From NCBI RefSeq assembly GCF_027942865.1, contig NC_134517.1, forward strand, positions 19,660,009 through 19,724,008: 64,000 bases of DNA, given 5' to 3'. Shown here piece by piece: positions 1 to 13,834 of the stretch. Position 1 is the first letter of the stretch, and every line of letters starts with the position of its first letter. Origin of the DNA: Odontesthes bonariensis. Its lineage: Eukaryota > Chordata > Actinopteri > Atheriniformes > Atherinopsidae. The notes below the pieces were generated by a model. It was not told the DNA's origin, searched no databases, and saw only the letters and a program-made list of their open reading frames with translations. Both the position numbers and the translations under genes were made by a program.

Positions 1-227
1 ATGATTTTATTTGGCTTGGATTTGATTTAAATGTTGACTTTGGATGAATGAAAGATTATGAAAGATTATCATATTCAAAAACATTTGTGATGAAAATATC
101 ACTGCGGTGTCAGTAGAAAAAGTTTTTGAAAACTGACTTACTTTTAAAATAGGAGAGTGTGTACAAAAGTGTAAAAAATTCAGTGTTGATTTGTATCAGA
201 TCAGATCAAATCTAAGCTGCAAAGGTA

Positions 228-353
228 ATGTGGTGGTCAGCACTGTTTCCTCACAGCAAGGAGGTTTTTGCTTTGAAATTTTGGCTGGGTCCTTTCTGTG
301 TGGAGTTTGCATGTTCTCCCCGTGCATGTACAGGTTCTCTCCGGGTACTCCGG
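228..353 (+). repeat. SINE fragment (5' part)
   Basis: This stretch matches the head of the fuller SINE copy at 61103-61456 (cctcacagcaag, tgtggagtttgcatgttctc, ctccgggtactccgg). It lacks the tail. It is a diverged, truncated insertion; the short open frames over it are not genes. Confidence 0.7.
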
Positions 354-2315
354 GTTCAAAGTTTGAACTCAATCATATTTCATCTTCAAACTAATCTGTT
401 ACAAGCCCAATGAACGCTGTTTTTCATAACCATGAATAAAGCTAAGAACTAATCCCTATCTTTTTCTAAATTCTGATGGAATAGTTTAGAGAAAGCACAT
501 GTCTACCTGATGTGGCTTCACATGTACTAAAGGCAGTTTATTCAAACTTAGCACTAAATACTGTATTTAAGGAGAAAGCCTGGCTCTGTCCCAAAAGATT
601 CAACTAGAACTTTCTAGAGCAGACAAACCTGCACATGATTTGACCCTGAAAACAAACAACCTAAAAATGTGCTATTTGGTTAACTTTGCTGAGCAAGCTG
701 TTTCTTCCTGCCTCTAGTTGCAATGCTAAGCTAAGCAAACTGCCAGCTGGTTCCTTAAGTTCATGTTGCGCCTACATACAAGAAATTAATAATCAATCCC
801 AAATGTTTCCACGTCAGCAAAATGGAACCTCTCTCAAACTGTCAACGTGTTATCACCTTTAAGTAACAGCGCTTGTCCCAGAGCTACAAGGCTGAATCGT
901 TCATCCACCCATAGACGTGATCTCAGCTGACACTGGGCAAAAGCCAGGGTGCACCCGTGATGGGTCACCTGTCACTCCAAGAGCTGATATCTGGAGACAG
1001 ACAACCACCTTAGGCAAAACTGAGTCACAAGTCAACTGCATCCATCCATTGTGCCAACAGGTTCAAACTTGGAGGAGGTTGCTGTGACCACTGTATGACT
1101 CATTCATCAAAGCGAAATGTGTTCTGATACTTCATCAAACAAGTCGGATGAGTTGCGAGTTCGCAGATAAATATTTCTGAGCTGCTTGTTGTTCGGCAGA
1201 GGTAAAGCTCGGGGCTCCTGAAACGGCCAGGTCACTTCGATCTTATCTGTGCTCCCTGCCAAACAGAAGAAACATGAGCCGCCTGCCTACCTCGGGCTGA
1301 GTCATGCACTTCACTCTCTCACACAAACACACTTGCATATTCATCTGCGTGGACACACAAAAGAGACACGTGCGCACACACCATTTTGGGTGCACGTACT
1401 GTGCATCTGCGATGAGGAGCAGAGCTCAGGCTCTGATGCAAACACTGCGTCCTGCCATCACTACCATGCAAAACACTTTCCCCTGCCTTGCCCTTTAGTC
1501 TCCTATCCTTCTTTCATGTTCCTCAACAACGAGAAACATGCACACAGTATTATTCCTTTGTGCCTGGTGACAGGCTGTCTCTCTTGATAAGTGCTGTTCA
1601 GAAAAGGGGGGGGGTGAAAAATTCTACATGTGACCATCTCATGTAGACTTGCATACAGTCTCGCTTGCACACACAGAAGTGCGTACCAGAATATGTTGAC
1701 TGTGCACTCAATGTGATCTTGCCCAGACAAACTTTGACACAACTCAGATTACAGGGCCTCTGTTATGTCAGCTCTTGCGCAACAAAATGTCCTTCATCCA
1801 GTGAATCATAACATACAACATTTAGCAAGTTTGGACTTTCTCATCTTTCAGCCTGCACCCAGATGTGAGTCTTGTTGGTCCTTATAGATTTGTTAATTCA
1901 ATATTTCACATAAAGCCAATGCAGTTCATTTTCCTTTTTTACTTTTATCATCATGAATTTAAACCGACAGGGAATTTGAACACAACAGCGCTAAAACATT
2001 TAAGATTAGTTCAAATACTACAAGATGTTCAAGCAATTGATCTGATTGTCATTGAGAAACGATGAAACTTAACTTCAGTGTGATTCAAATAAAGCAAAAA
2101 GCAGAAAGAGGTGCCTGCAACTGCCCCAGCAATGTCAGTAAAGGTGAACCGTCCTGGGCCAGATGCAGCAAACTTTGATGCTACCGAGTGGCATGAATGA
2201 AGTGTTTTCCTTCCTCTAAATATGACAGATCCTATATAAAGAACAAAGTTATATTTTGGTTTAAGAAACATTCTGGCTTGTCTGTGTGCCCAAGCTCTTT
2301 CATGCATGCCATGTA

Positions 2316-2358
<43 letters not shown>

Positions 2359-4492
2359 TTCCACAAACTCTTTCAAACAACATAGTGTCCACTCACATCC
2401 AGCTGTCATCCCATCTATTGAAAACATATGACTAATTTCACCCTCAAATAAAGCGCTAATCATAATATAAACATATTTTTGCCACGATCAGGAAATCCTG
2501 GGTCATTTTCCTTAAAATATAAAGGAATAACTATAGTACCTTTGTCTAAATGTGTAACTGAGTACTAATGAAGTCTTAAGTAAAATGGGTACATTATAAT
2601 GGGTTTGAAAGCTTATAAGCACCACTGTACATCTGCGACAATAAGAATAAAACTAAATAAAAACCAAACGCCCTTACTGGTCCAATTGATCGGCATTACA
2701 GAGAGCGTACTATAATCATAGTGGGTGCAGCAAACTTGAAGCGAAGATAATTTTGCAGCATTAGTGTGTGAATCCAGGACTTTCTCTCCCTCCCTCAGGA
2801 CTCCATATCTCTTCTCTTCTTGGTCCACATTCTTCAAATGACTGAGTGCATGTCTCAGAGAGAGAATTAGTTTTCCTCCTTTTGAACCACGCAGGGCTGT
2901 TAGCAAAAGAGTTTTAATTGATTTTGAAGTAGTAGCTGTTGGGAATGCCTCTCACCGTTAAAACATGCTTGGCACACAGAAACCAAAACAGCCTATTACC
3001 ACATCAAAGGGGCAAACCACCCTCTTGCCATTTCTGTAAACCAAGCAACCAATTTTGATGAGACACAGCACATAAAATACTGTTAATTTATGAACCTCCC
3101 TTTAGCTGTGTTTGGGTCATTTTATTGAAAATGCCCCCGAGAATGCAACAGCTATTATCCTTGGAGGGAGGGAAAGTTGTCTGGTCGTCATCGTTCAGAA
3201 AGAATCTCCCACAACAAAGCTGTGGTATTGAATTCTGTTGGAGATTTTCCCTTTTTTTCTCATCCTGGGAGGTGTTTATCTGAGCGATAAGTCTCTCACT
3301 GTAAAAGCTCAGCCATGAGTTCTTTGCAGCTCTGGTATCAGTCTCCTGCACAGCATGGGGCTCAGCTCTGGGAGGAGGCTGCTTACCAACAGAAATACCA
3401 ATTACTGCACACAGTATCATGAAGCCTAATGGGCCTGCTGTGGCAGAGAGATGCACAGGATGAAAGGCTTGTAAGTTCTCTTACAGTAAAACCTGCATCC
3501 AGCCCTCTGCAGCTTGTTTGAAGAGCACTGCGGTTTTTCAGGATGTAACGGTGACTAAGTCATCATAAATCTTTATCACTGTATGACCTTTTGTTCAAGC
3601 TCAAATATAACCCGAAAGGACAACATCTGCTCTTAAATGACTGTAAATAAGGATTTACATTCACATAAGCTTTATTGCCGGTGAGCTTTTACCCAGAATA
3701 GTGAGGCAAAGTGTAACGAGAGGGCTATGGGGCTACATCTCCTGCTTGAGATTTGCTGTCCGTAAGCCTTTCATGTTTGTTGTGTTCGAGGCAGATTTGG
3801 CTGTCTCTGCTGTAAACGGATTATTCAAAGATGAGAAAATAGTCATGTTGTCCAAGCATTTAATAGTTTTCTCCTTCACTTTGGTCAATCCATTTCAAAT
3901 CTGCAAACAATTAGTTCATTTTACACTCAAGCAAACTGCATTTGTTTTGGTACATGTGTGCAAATGAATAAGTACATATCTAATGATTTGCAATTTAACT
4001 CTGCTCACATGGATTGTTTATAAGAAATGATGAGTTTATTCTCTATGAAATTGCCACAGCCTTCACAGCTTTTAGATATTCACTCACGGTTTGAGCCATC
4101 ATACACTAAATGATCCGTTCAAGTCTCAAAATCAGTATGGGTGCTTGTGAAGTCAGCTTTAAATGCAAAAGTTATGTTACAGTTTTGTAACTGCTGGTGG
4201 TCATGAGAGCACCGTGGGAATTGTGAAAAAGATTACCATGACTACATGGTAACGTCGCAAAAAAAAAAGTATTTTACCTCTATCCATTGTCATTTTGCAA
4301 CCCTGGCCAAGCAGTTTTGGTTTCTAATCTTAACCAACTGAAAATATTGGATAAAGCCAATCATGACGTGACAGAATTTCAATGTAGCATGTTGTGTTTG
4401 CATGTGCCTGTGGCATCCATTAGGGTGATGGTGTCATTGTAAAAAAGCATCTATTTCAGCCCTAACCATGAAAATTTTTTAACCCTGAACTC
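354..4492. other. Gene-free stretch
   Basis: I see no supported gene. Open frames are short, carry no recognisable domain and do not chain through splice sites. The stretch contains an AT microsatellite (2318-2357). It may be intergenic or lie in a long intron of a gene outside the window. Confidence 0.5.
2318..2357. repeat. (TA)n microsatellite
   Basis: About 20 uninterrupted TA dinucleotides. Confidence 0.95.
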
Positions 4493-4576
4493 AATTTACA
4501 ATGCTAAACAGAACATAACTTTTTGCTCAAGGAAATACTTGAGCAAAAAGTTATGTTCTGTTTAGCATTGTAAATT
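4493..4576. repeat. Perfect 39-bp inverted repeat (hairpin)
   Basis: The left arm at 4493-4531 is exactly the reverse complement of the right arm at 4538-4576, with a 6-nt loop (gaaata). It lies about 65 bp left of a DNA transposon but does not share that element's terminal repeats. It could be a very young fold-back insertion, a snap-back duplication, or an assembly artefact. Confidence 0.9.
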
Positions 4577-4641
4577 ACTACTAATGATCAAAGTATACAG
4601 TAACGGTTCTGTACTGATTAGTTTTACCTACTTTATCCTAT

Positions 4642-6113
4642 TACAGTTTTTCTCGATTGGTTTGGCTCATTTCTTGAAACTGAGATGACATTCCTATAAC
4701 TATAGGGTCACTTGGCCAAACAGACTTGCAGTTCTTCGCAACACTTGAGATAACCAGCACAGTGCAGCACAACTACATGGATCCTCATCACATGCTCATA
4801 TCGCTCCAAAAATAGTTTACCCATATGTCAAAACTAAATTCCTTTCTCACACAAATCATCAGTGCTTCCAAAATACATTGTCCCTTTGGCATTGTGTAAG
4901 CACTGCAAGTCAAAATGATTAGATGTTTTGTCTTTATGGAAAAGGTCTAGCTAAAGGAATACAATTTTCACACCACACACACTGCACTCATTCTGCCGAG
5001 GAAATTGTAACTATTTTTATTCACAAGTACAATTTTACACATTACTGTAGGTAGGAAAGAAAAAAACTACAAAGGAAAAGGTATACAATATAGGCCTATG
5101 TATACAAAATACAAAAACCTGCAAGAACCAAAACCAAAAACAAAATACATTACAGCAGCCTATGTTACAGTAAAAAAAAAAAAAACCAGTCAAGCATCAC
5201 AAATGAAATACAGTAATATTCTGACTACTCTGTGTCACTTCCCTCTTGCTCCTGGTCACCCTCCTCATCTTCCGGGCCATCCATCCGCTGCAGTCTGTTT
5301 GGCCATAAATTCTCGTCAACATCGCATCTGATGTCTTCTCTAGCAATGCAATGTGGGAAGAAGCGCCTTGAATGCCTTAGTCATCCTCTACACTGATCGC
5401 CTGTGATATCCTCACAGGCAGCATCCATCGCATTGAGGAGGGACCTCTGGTTCTGAGCATGATGCTCATACACTCTCCATCTCCAAGCAGAGAAAAATTC
5501 CTCAATAGGGTTAAGGAATGGAGAGTAGGGAGGAAGTGAGACATTATGCATCCTTGAATGCGTCTCGAACCATGCCCTGATGCATTGGCCACGGTGAAAA
5601 CTGACGTTGTCCCACACAACAACAAACTGGGGTAGGTGGAGCCCTTCGAGACCCCTCTCGTTCTCTGGAACTAAATCTAAATATAAACGGTCAAGGAAAC
5701 GTTCCAAAATATGTGTACTGTATTGTATTCCAATTTCTTAAAGAATTTTGACAATTGAGCAGACTATTCTGCAGATGATGACTTATACAATGAAATTGTG
5801 CTGACATGTTTTGGAGAGAACAACCATTACACTGAGAACCAACCAATTGGGATAGGTCAACAAGATGCACTTTTTTGGGAAATGTTCTAAATGTAGGCTG
5901 ATTGTGTTAAATGTAGGCCACTTGTACATAACCATTTGCAAAGATGTACTAAGTGCTTGAGACATGTACAAAGCATTTGAAATGTGATGAAAGCAATGAG
6001 AAATGCCATTCTGTTCTGGGACACCGTCTGTTAGTTTGGGGATTTGTCCATGTCATTTTGAGAATGTCATCTCAGTTTCAAGAAATGAGCCAAACCAATC
6101 GAGGAAAACTGTA
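4642..6113 (-). mobile_element. IS630/Tc1-type DNA transposon, internally deleted
   Basis: The ends are inverted repeats of about 45 bp. The left end starts tacagtttttctcgattgg, and the right end is its near reverse complement, ending at 6113 within a TA. The first dozen bases match the ends of the larger element at 37467-40048, so the two belong to one family. Only the C-terminal part of a DDE transposase remains, on the minus strand (5225-5707). The N-terminal DNA-binding part and first catalytic Asp are missing, so this copy is non-autonomous. Confidence 0.85.
5225..5707 (-). pseudogene. C-terminal DDE transposase remnant
   Basis: The frame starting near 5707 carries the second catalytic Asp in VWDNVSFHR and the catalytic Glu in NPIEEFFSAWRW, separated by about 35 residues by my count, as in the IS630/Tc1/mariner superfamily. 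The PPYSPFLNPIE block is typical. The frame is broken by TGA where the family and the second copy have Trp (CRG-stop, just after QCRG). Beyond it the homology continues in the same frame (HSRRFFPHCIARED, DVDENLWPNR) to a TAG at 5225-5227. The N-terminal half is deleted. It matches the transposase at 37938-39536 closely. Confidence 0.85.
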
Positions 6114-9100
6114 ATCATTACATGTAAAATAGCTTAACCAGTTGTCATAATCTGGTAGAGATACTGTTATTGTTAGAATATCATTTGAATGTGTTCTTTA
6201 TTCGTGTGCTTCTCTCTGAGTCTTTCTGAGTTCTTCTGAGCATATGCAGGCCGGACACTCAAGCGAAAGAGGAACAAGGAAATAAATGAGATCAGCATTC
6301 AGGAAGTAGAGGAGGAGGAAGGCTTTGTGGTGGAGGTATATTGGGAAGCAAAACAAGTAGGAAGGAGGAAGTGGAAGAGGTCAAGAAAATACTTTGGAGG
6401 GCCACAGATATTGTGGGCCCTTTTTTTCAATCTCTTGCTGTGGGAGACACTGCTTGAAGTGAACATTCCCAAAAAGTGGGAGAACAAGCGTTTTCTTGGT
6501 TATTTAGATACGGCCAGATCACAAATTATGGTAGAACGATGAAGTGTAAATGTGAGTCTGGTCCAATATCTTGCAACTATTCTCTGAGACAGAGTAATGT
6601 GTGCAGTTAAAACAGAGACAGAGAGAGAGCCCATGAGAAAACACAGTTGTACAGAAATAATTTTGACATTCTTATTATGAAGCAGGGGCACCTGTAGTTC
6701 TCATTTGAATATCCCTGACATGTTCACTGATATAAATACATACTGTATACTCCATACGCAGACAAACTAAGAATTTTAAAAGCTAAATACTTTTGAAGGG
6801 CAAAAGTTTAATTGACTTGAATTGAATTGAATTGAATCGAATGATACATTAGTAAATCTCTAAATGGAAACAATACATTGTGTTTTGCTGTTTATACCAA
6901 GTGTTTAAAATGCAGTGGGTATACACAGCAACACAAAAGTTGTGAGATGCTTTTACTGTTTGGTAGAAGTTGGGAATTATTTCAGAGAAAAACATTAAGC
7001 GTGGACCATGGCATAGTGTGATCTTACAAGTGAAGAGAAGGATGGTTGTGGTAAATGCAACCTTTTTAAGCTAAAAGGGAAACCATTTACATATCAGCAA
7101 GATCGTTTGGTCGTGTCCTTCAATATAACCCATAATGGTTTCCTGTAAAGTAGCGTCCTTCAGAGCAGACTTCATTCTTTCTTTCAAAATACCACAGTGT
7201 CCTCATAAGGAGGTAAGAGTAGGAGCTGGACGGCACGCTATGCTCAAAAGTTAGTTAGTGCTGAAATACATTGTTATTACAATGTGACTGACACACTCTT
7301 GGATGCCATTTTACTGGTTGCCCTGGTTACATGTAACATGACATGTTACAATGAAACTTTGCCACTTCCTGGTTAGGTTTAGCCAATAACTTCACTTGGT
7401 TAGGGTTAGAAATCAGAACTACTTGTGTAGGGTTGCAAAATGACCATGGTTTTCAACTCAAAAATACAGGGTTAGGGTTGCCCTCATGGACACTCTTTCA
7501 CATGCAGTTTATCTCACAACCACCAGGGGTCGCATTTTCGACATATATAATCATAGGCTTTTTCAACGGCGTAAACAAACGCCCCTTGCAGAGTTATTTA
7601 AGCAGAGGACGTCTCATTTGGAAATTTTTTGAAAATTTCACAGTCTCAGCTGTTTTCCACTATGTGTAAATCTGTGTGATTTTAATTTTGATAAAAAAGC
7701 AAGATAAAAGCGAAAGGGTTGATTTATATTGTTCTTTACGGCAAACTATTGCACTTTATTGGTAATTGCAAATAATTATACTTTATTCCATATTGGTTGA
7801 ACTAAATTAGTTGCATCAAAACTACTAAACAGCCTTATTCCAAGTCTAATTGGGGATAACAGACTACATTTAGACTAAAGGTGCAATGACTGTTATGGCC
7901 ACATTTCTTTTTCACAAATTTAGCAGATACATGCTGATTATGAATAATAATTAAGAAAAAAAAAAGGCTTCTGTATTTTGGCACCTCTAACTAGCTTCAT
8001 TATGACTTTGAGCTTGGCAGTACTTCAAACCAGAATTGATGATATACCTGCATGTTGACTTGGACCAGACCATGGTTCTGACCACAGGGCCTACTGAGTC
8101 TCTCTGCATGGTCCTCAAAATATGTGACAGGCCCGCCTACCACTGTGTCACACAAACCAGCTGCTCAAAAAACAGGGAAACAGCATGAGGGAGAATGACA
8201 GAGACACATTTCCACAAACACTGTTTTTATGTGAGTCAACCAGTCGGCCATGGTGAAAAAAGTACAAATGTCACAGACAATGTACTAACAAGCACCATGA
8301 GTTCAACATTATAGAGATAACTCTTTTTTTTTTTCTCATGTAGTCCTAATACTCTTAAGGAGTTGGTTGCCATGGTAGCCACAGGGTCATATAAAGGAGG
8401 TGGCTTTTAAGCAGATTTTCCAGCTCAGCTTGTTTTCGATACATCAAATATCACTGTAGTTCATCTGTTATCTGTTACTGTTCATCTGACTTAAAAACAT
8501 ATAAATTTCATGCTACTTTTCGTGATTATGAATGCATCTGAGCATATGCATCATATAGAAGTGCATATTTTGACATATTTGTTTGTGGCTGAGCAGGTAT
8601 ACAAATATTAACTCTGTAAAATGGGCTGCTCCTTAGTGGAACTGAGGACTGTTTGTCAGCTAATTAGCAAGATGAGTTAGTGATACAGCAGTTGGGATGG
8701 CGCATCACACGCAGAGAGAGGCTGATGGGCACAGCAGAGCGTCATTGCTGGTGGCTTGGGAGGAGGAGGAGGAGGAGGAGGAGGAGGAGGAGGAGGAGGA
8801 GGAGGAGGAGGAGGAGGAGGGGTGCAGCATTTAAACCACTGCTAATGAAGACATCAGCCATCTTAGTCACAGGCAAGATGTCCGTCAAAAACTGGCCTGG
8901 CGGCGTGAATTAATTGCTCAGAGCACACAGCAGAATCAACAGACGCACACATACCAGTGAGGAGAACAAAACCTTTTGTGCTTGTGAATGCACAGTCTCA
9001 CTCCAGTAGGGATGGCAGAGTCCTTATGGCACTGCACAGTTTGTCAAAAATCCAAAGCTGACTCAAAAGCAACAAGCAAATACTACCAGATTGGCTGTGC

Positions 9101-12100
9101 TTGATTGATGGATCTGTCTATTTCAGCTTTGAGATGATTTATGTATCTTAGTCTTTCCTGTATAATTCGGCTACGCAGGCAAATAACGTTATCCACAGAG
9201 ACTGGAATAGAGTGGATTAAAGCAGCAAAGGCAGCTGAAAGTTTTTATTCTTAATTCTTCATTTCAGGTTTCTCTCATTGTGTTTGTATTACTTGTATTA
9301 TCAACACCATTGCAGAGGTATAGTTGGGAAACAGAACACACTTCTCCACAGTGGTTAAGGTGTACTTTATGGAACATGATGAATATAAAGGGCTGAGGAA
9401 AACAGTTGCCCTGGCTGTCTAAAATACAATCATATGAAGCTGCACAGAGGATAATTAGACAACAGAAATGTCAAGAAGCAGCTGAAAACTCTTCCCTCTG
9501 ACACTATGTGTAACATGAAGGTGTAGTTTAAGCCAAAATGACATTTCTCCTCTGGTTACCTATCAAGAAAACATGATGAGATGAGACCCTGATAGCAAGT
9601 GGTTATGAGTAAAGCTGGACTGGCCGATCAGCAGCTTGGATGGCCTCTGCTGATCCAGTTCCCCGATAGCTGTATTTGTTGACCTGCTCCGAGATGTGAG
9701 CGAATGTTTTGGAAGCAGCCGACATTTTCTCCTCTGCTCCATCGCTCTGCTAAGAGGGCTCTTGTCCACAGCAGCTCTGTCAGTATCAAAATAAGATAAT
9801 ATCTAACTGAGCACAAACAGTGTTGAAGCAGCTTAAAGGCTGTTTTCCCATTTTTCTACCCAGGAGAGTTAACATCAGCAGCCTCAGTCAAAAGTCACAG
9901 TTAATTTGAAAAGTTCTGCCGTGGTTGACATCTCAGGCTTCGTGTCACTTTGGTCTCTTTAGTGACGCTTGATTCAGACTGCAAAGTAACTCCTACTGTA
10001 ATGTTGTCAGTGGTCTTTTTTACAGATAATTTATAACTTCTGCGAGATTCGGATGTGTAAATGACAACAGATAGTATCTGCACGGCTTTGCACCACAGGA
10101 TGGCAACAATTTAATAGTAAAAGTCCCTGAAAGAAGCACAGAGATGGTTAGTGTTATTATCTCATCGTCTCTGGAGATAATGTCGCATTAATGCCAAAAA
10201 TGACAAATCTATTTCTTGTTTGTCGGCGGGATGAGAAATTTCTTTGCTGTCTTGTTAAGCAGAGTGGCCTCTGGAGAAAAAGGCGAGATGGGGTGGAAAA
10301 AAAAAGAAATATGCTCAATCAAGAATCAGTTAGGAATTGTTGCTTTATGCATCCACCCACTGACAAAATTAAACAACAACAAACAAAGAAATAGAAGAAA
10401 ATAATCCAAAAAAGAGGAAAGTCTGATTTTATTTTCACACATGAATCTGTTTATGCTTCATGCTGTGCTTTTATTAAAATCTTGTCATCATCTGTGCTTT
10501 GGTATTTTCTGTCAGGGAAGGCATAGCGAAATGCAAACATGATTAAAGGTTCCAGTGACAGCACATGCAGGTTCGCACATTGACAGGTATAGGCACACAA
10601 ATGTGAAAGACACATGCTCATACTCGTGCAAGTTACATTATCACATCAGAAGGCACACAGATAAAGCACCTTTGGTTTATTCATTCATGCACTTCCAGTG
10701 TGTGAGGGTACAGTTGGGAAAAAAAAAACATAAGTTTGTTGAGAGCTCCCTTGACAGGGAGAAGAACAAGCTATTACTTCATATTGCACCATTTAAGCTG
10801 TTTCTTATTTCGGACTCTTCAGCTCCTTCTACTAGGCGGTGCAATCTCTGGGGATAACAATCAGGCCTCGACAAGAAAAGGCAGACAACTCTCAACAGTT
10901 TAACGAGTATGTTACTTTTGAGGCCGTGAATTTGTGCGCCGTGGTGAAGTTGGAAAAATGAAGTGATTCTGTGTGTGTGTTTGCATGAACAGACCTGTCA
11001 GTCACGCTCACTCTGCTCTCCCAAATGCGGCTGTTTTAAAAGACATTTTCAGAAACAGAGATGCACTGAATAATACCACTTTCATTGCTCATTTATCAAC
11101 CTTTAAAACAGCAACAAATGTTACTACAACAACCCAATGTAGTGAGGAGATAGTTAGATGAGTTGTGAGAGTTGGGTTCTGGGAGGTCAGCCTCTGACCT
11201 GGCTGGTATTTAGGGGCTCTGCAAAGGTAAAGGTTAGTTCTTCTTTGACTAAGGTCCAACTGTACGGGCAAAGAGACCCAAGTCTGTCTCCACATTTTCC
11301 TGCAGCAGTCATTTAAGGAAAAAGGGGCGTTTTGTAGTTGTGTGTATATTCAATCCACTCTGTTCACTCTCGGATGACCGGTTGGATGAAGTGACACAGG
11401 AAGTGCACTCGGGACGTGTAAGGTTATAGAGCTTTCTAACAGGGAGATGGGACCCTAGTCGCAAGTCTGTTGTGCAGTTGTAGAGCTGTTGAGGTGATAA
11501 TGAAAGGGCTTTGCCTTTACTCAACACTTCTGCAAAATAATGATAATCCTCTAGCATGGATGACAAATCAGGGAACTCAGTTGTTATCTATTGCTAACAG
11601 CAACCCGAGTGGGACAAATGGAAAGCAAACAGGTCATTAAAAAAACCCAAAAAGAACTGATAAGATGACCCGCCACCCAGTCAATCTGCGGGTTATGTGA
11701 CTGTAGCCATGGATAGCCCAAAACAAAAGGGAGAAAAATGGCCTTAAAAGTGATCTCTTCACAATGCATGCTGACCTCAAACCTTTCTATCTATATGTCT
11801 CTATCTAACTTTCCACAGACGAGATCCATTCCACAGTGTACAGAAACAACATCCCCCAACTTTTGCTTCTGGCAGAGGGAATTTCAGCTTGGGGAACAAA
11901 ATTCCTCTGTAGAGTATTGTGAAAGTACATTACAGTTACATTATGTCACATGCAGGGATGGGATGCTAAATATCATTGTTCCCTGGTTAGTTTCTGGGGT
12001 TTTTTTTGGCTAAAAATACGAAAAAGCTGATGGAAAGAGGTGAAGAAAGAAAAAGGAGAGAGAACATGGACCTTACCAGGAGAATCCGAACTGCACTATT

Positions 12101-13114
12101 GCCAATTCTGCTAATTAACAAATCAGTATTGTGTCAAAATCTGACCTCCAGCCAAATCCAACCCTCTTTTTTCAGCCAATTCATCAAATGCATTCTCAGA
12201 CTTCAAAATACATTCAGTGGTGTGTTTATTTTCTGTATTCATATGCAATAGGATTTCTAAACCACTAGATAATTAAAATGTGCTTCAATTTTGAAACACA
12301 TTGATAATGTGTTTCTTAACTTGCAGCATGGGATGCGATATTATATTCGAGGCTGATCCTACAGTTTGAGCATATAAAACATTACCCCGAAGCTAAAATT
12401 CAGGGTTTGTGCATGCAAAATACACTTTCAGAGCAAGAACAGTATGGTATAACCAACAAATATGTGACATCAACTTGGCATTCTCTGTTTAGAACATCCT
12501 GCACTGTGAAAAGTGTAGACAGCAAACTCATTATGCTAGTCTTCCAATCGCCTGAGAAGTCTGTTACGGCTGATGGAGTAATTTCAACAACAAAGAGTTC
12601 ATAGTTCCGAAGTAGTAACTAAGGTAGCCAAAACAACTTTAACTTAGTTTAAGCTTGTATTAATGTTAAGAAGAGATTATTATAGCTTTTGAACTTTGTT
12701 ATTCTGAGTAAATTTAATCTCAAGATGAGTTAACTATATAGCAAGCACTACCCCCCCTTAAGTTTGGAACTCAAGCAATGACTGATGGGTAATGTTGCTA
12801 TTCAAATCAATAGCTGTATTCCAATCCACAGGGTACATTAACGGAATCCTCTACACCCCTGCTCAGGAAATTTCAGGGAACTTCCCACAACAAATTTTCT
12901 TCATTCGAAACACCCTTCATCATCAGAGACAGCATTCTTGCTGTGCATTACTCCGGTCACCCAATCACCAGGGATATGTGTTACTGCTGCTGTGGGCTGT
13001 AGCATTACAGCACTTAAAAGCTAGCAATAATATTTAGTTCCACAGCTCGACTAGCTGTCTGACCCAATTTCAGCATTAGCATTAGAATTTTTATTGCTTT
13101 GAATATTGTTGTTG
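6114..13114. other. Gene-free stretch with simple repeats
   Basis: I find no gene I can support. A TTGAA-type run near 6816-6842 resembles the 3' tail of L2-like LINEs, and a (GGA)n tract sits at 8759-8822. Short frames such as 6327-6542 and 10555-10857 have no recognisable domain. Confidence 0.5.
8759..8822. repeat. (GGA)n microsatellite
   Basis: About 21 GGA triplets in a row. The poly-arginine frame it creates at 8680-8913 is an artefact of the repeat. Confidence 0.95.
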
Positions 13115-13378
13115 GGGAGTTTGCATGTTCTCCCTGTGTATGCGTGGGTTCTCTCTTCTCTTCCTCCCACCGTCCAAAAACATGCGTGTTAGGTTAATTG
13201 TTGTCTCTAAATTTTCCTTAGTAGTGAACGTGCATGGTTTTAAGTCTCGTTTGTATCTATGTTGCCCTGTGATGGACTGGCGACCTGTCCAGGGTGTACC
13301 CTGCCTCTCACCCAATGACCGCTGGGATAGGCTCAAGAATCTAAATATGAATAAGCGGGTATAGGATATGGATGGATA
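13115..13378 (+). repeat. SINE copy (body and tail)
   Basis: It is homologous to the full copy at 61103-61456 from tttgcatgttctccc through gcgacctgtccagggtgta to a ggatatggatgg tail. It is diverged and lacks the tRNA-like head. Confidence 0.8.
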
Positions 13379-13552
13379 TTGTTGTTTTGAAATAACCTCT
13401 GAAATAATATCTGTTTTCATCTAATTTAATTTGTATTTTATTTTGATTTAATAATGGTGATTATTTCTATAAGAATACACATGTAAAACTTAATAGCAAG
13501 CTCTCTTTTTTTCCTTTTTGAATTAGAACTCTGGTGTACAGCAATCGCGAAT

Positions 13553-13734
13553 GGGTAATCTTGCTATTCAACTTAATGTGAAATGATGAACCATTGTTCA
13601 GTTCTTTTCTACACTGTTGAGACTTGAGTGATGTGTTTGACTCAGGATTGCTTATTGAAACTTTACTCGGGAACTTGTAAAAGTATTACAGACAGCTTGC
13701 ATCTGACTTGCACATGTGCAGTACAACACACACA
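13553..13734 (-). repeat. Candidate LTR (left copy) of Ty3-type element
   Basis: This segment aligns over its whole length with 17047-17258 in the same orientation (shared blocks: ccattgttcagttctt, actgttgagac, ttgactcaggatt, attacagacag). Ty3-type Gag and Pol remnants on the minus strand lie between the two copies, so an LTR pair is the simplest reading. I could not fix the exact ends or a primer-binding site. Confidence 0.5.
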
Positions 13735-13834
13735 AATATCCTTCATCCCCCTTTATTAGTTTACAGCTGTGGAAATAATAAGCTAACATTTTCTATGCAT
13801 ATGCATTACAAAAGGATTACATTGTCTTTAACAT

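Noticed and set aside
1249-1587. 112-codon open frame near an SINE-poor region
   Set aside because: Low-complexity His/Thr-rich translation from CA-rich DNA; no domain, no splice partners.
3088-3456. Minus-strand frame with a hydrophobic start, like a signal peptide or membrane exon
   Set aside because: A plausible acceptor and a GTAAG donor flank the hydrophobic part, but I found no partner exon in a matching phase nearby and no family resemblance.
8680-8913. Open frame with a poly-arginine run
   Set aside because: It arises from the (GGA)n microsatellite.
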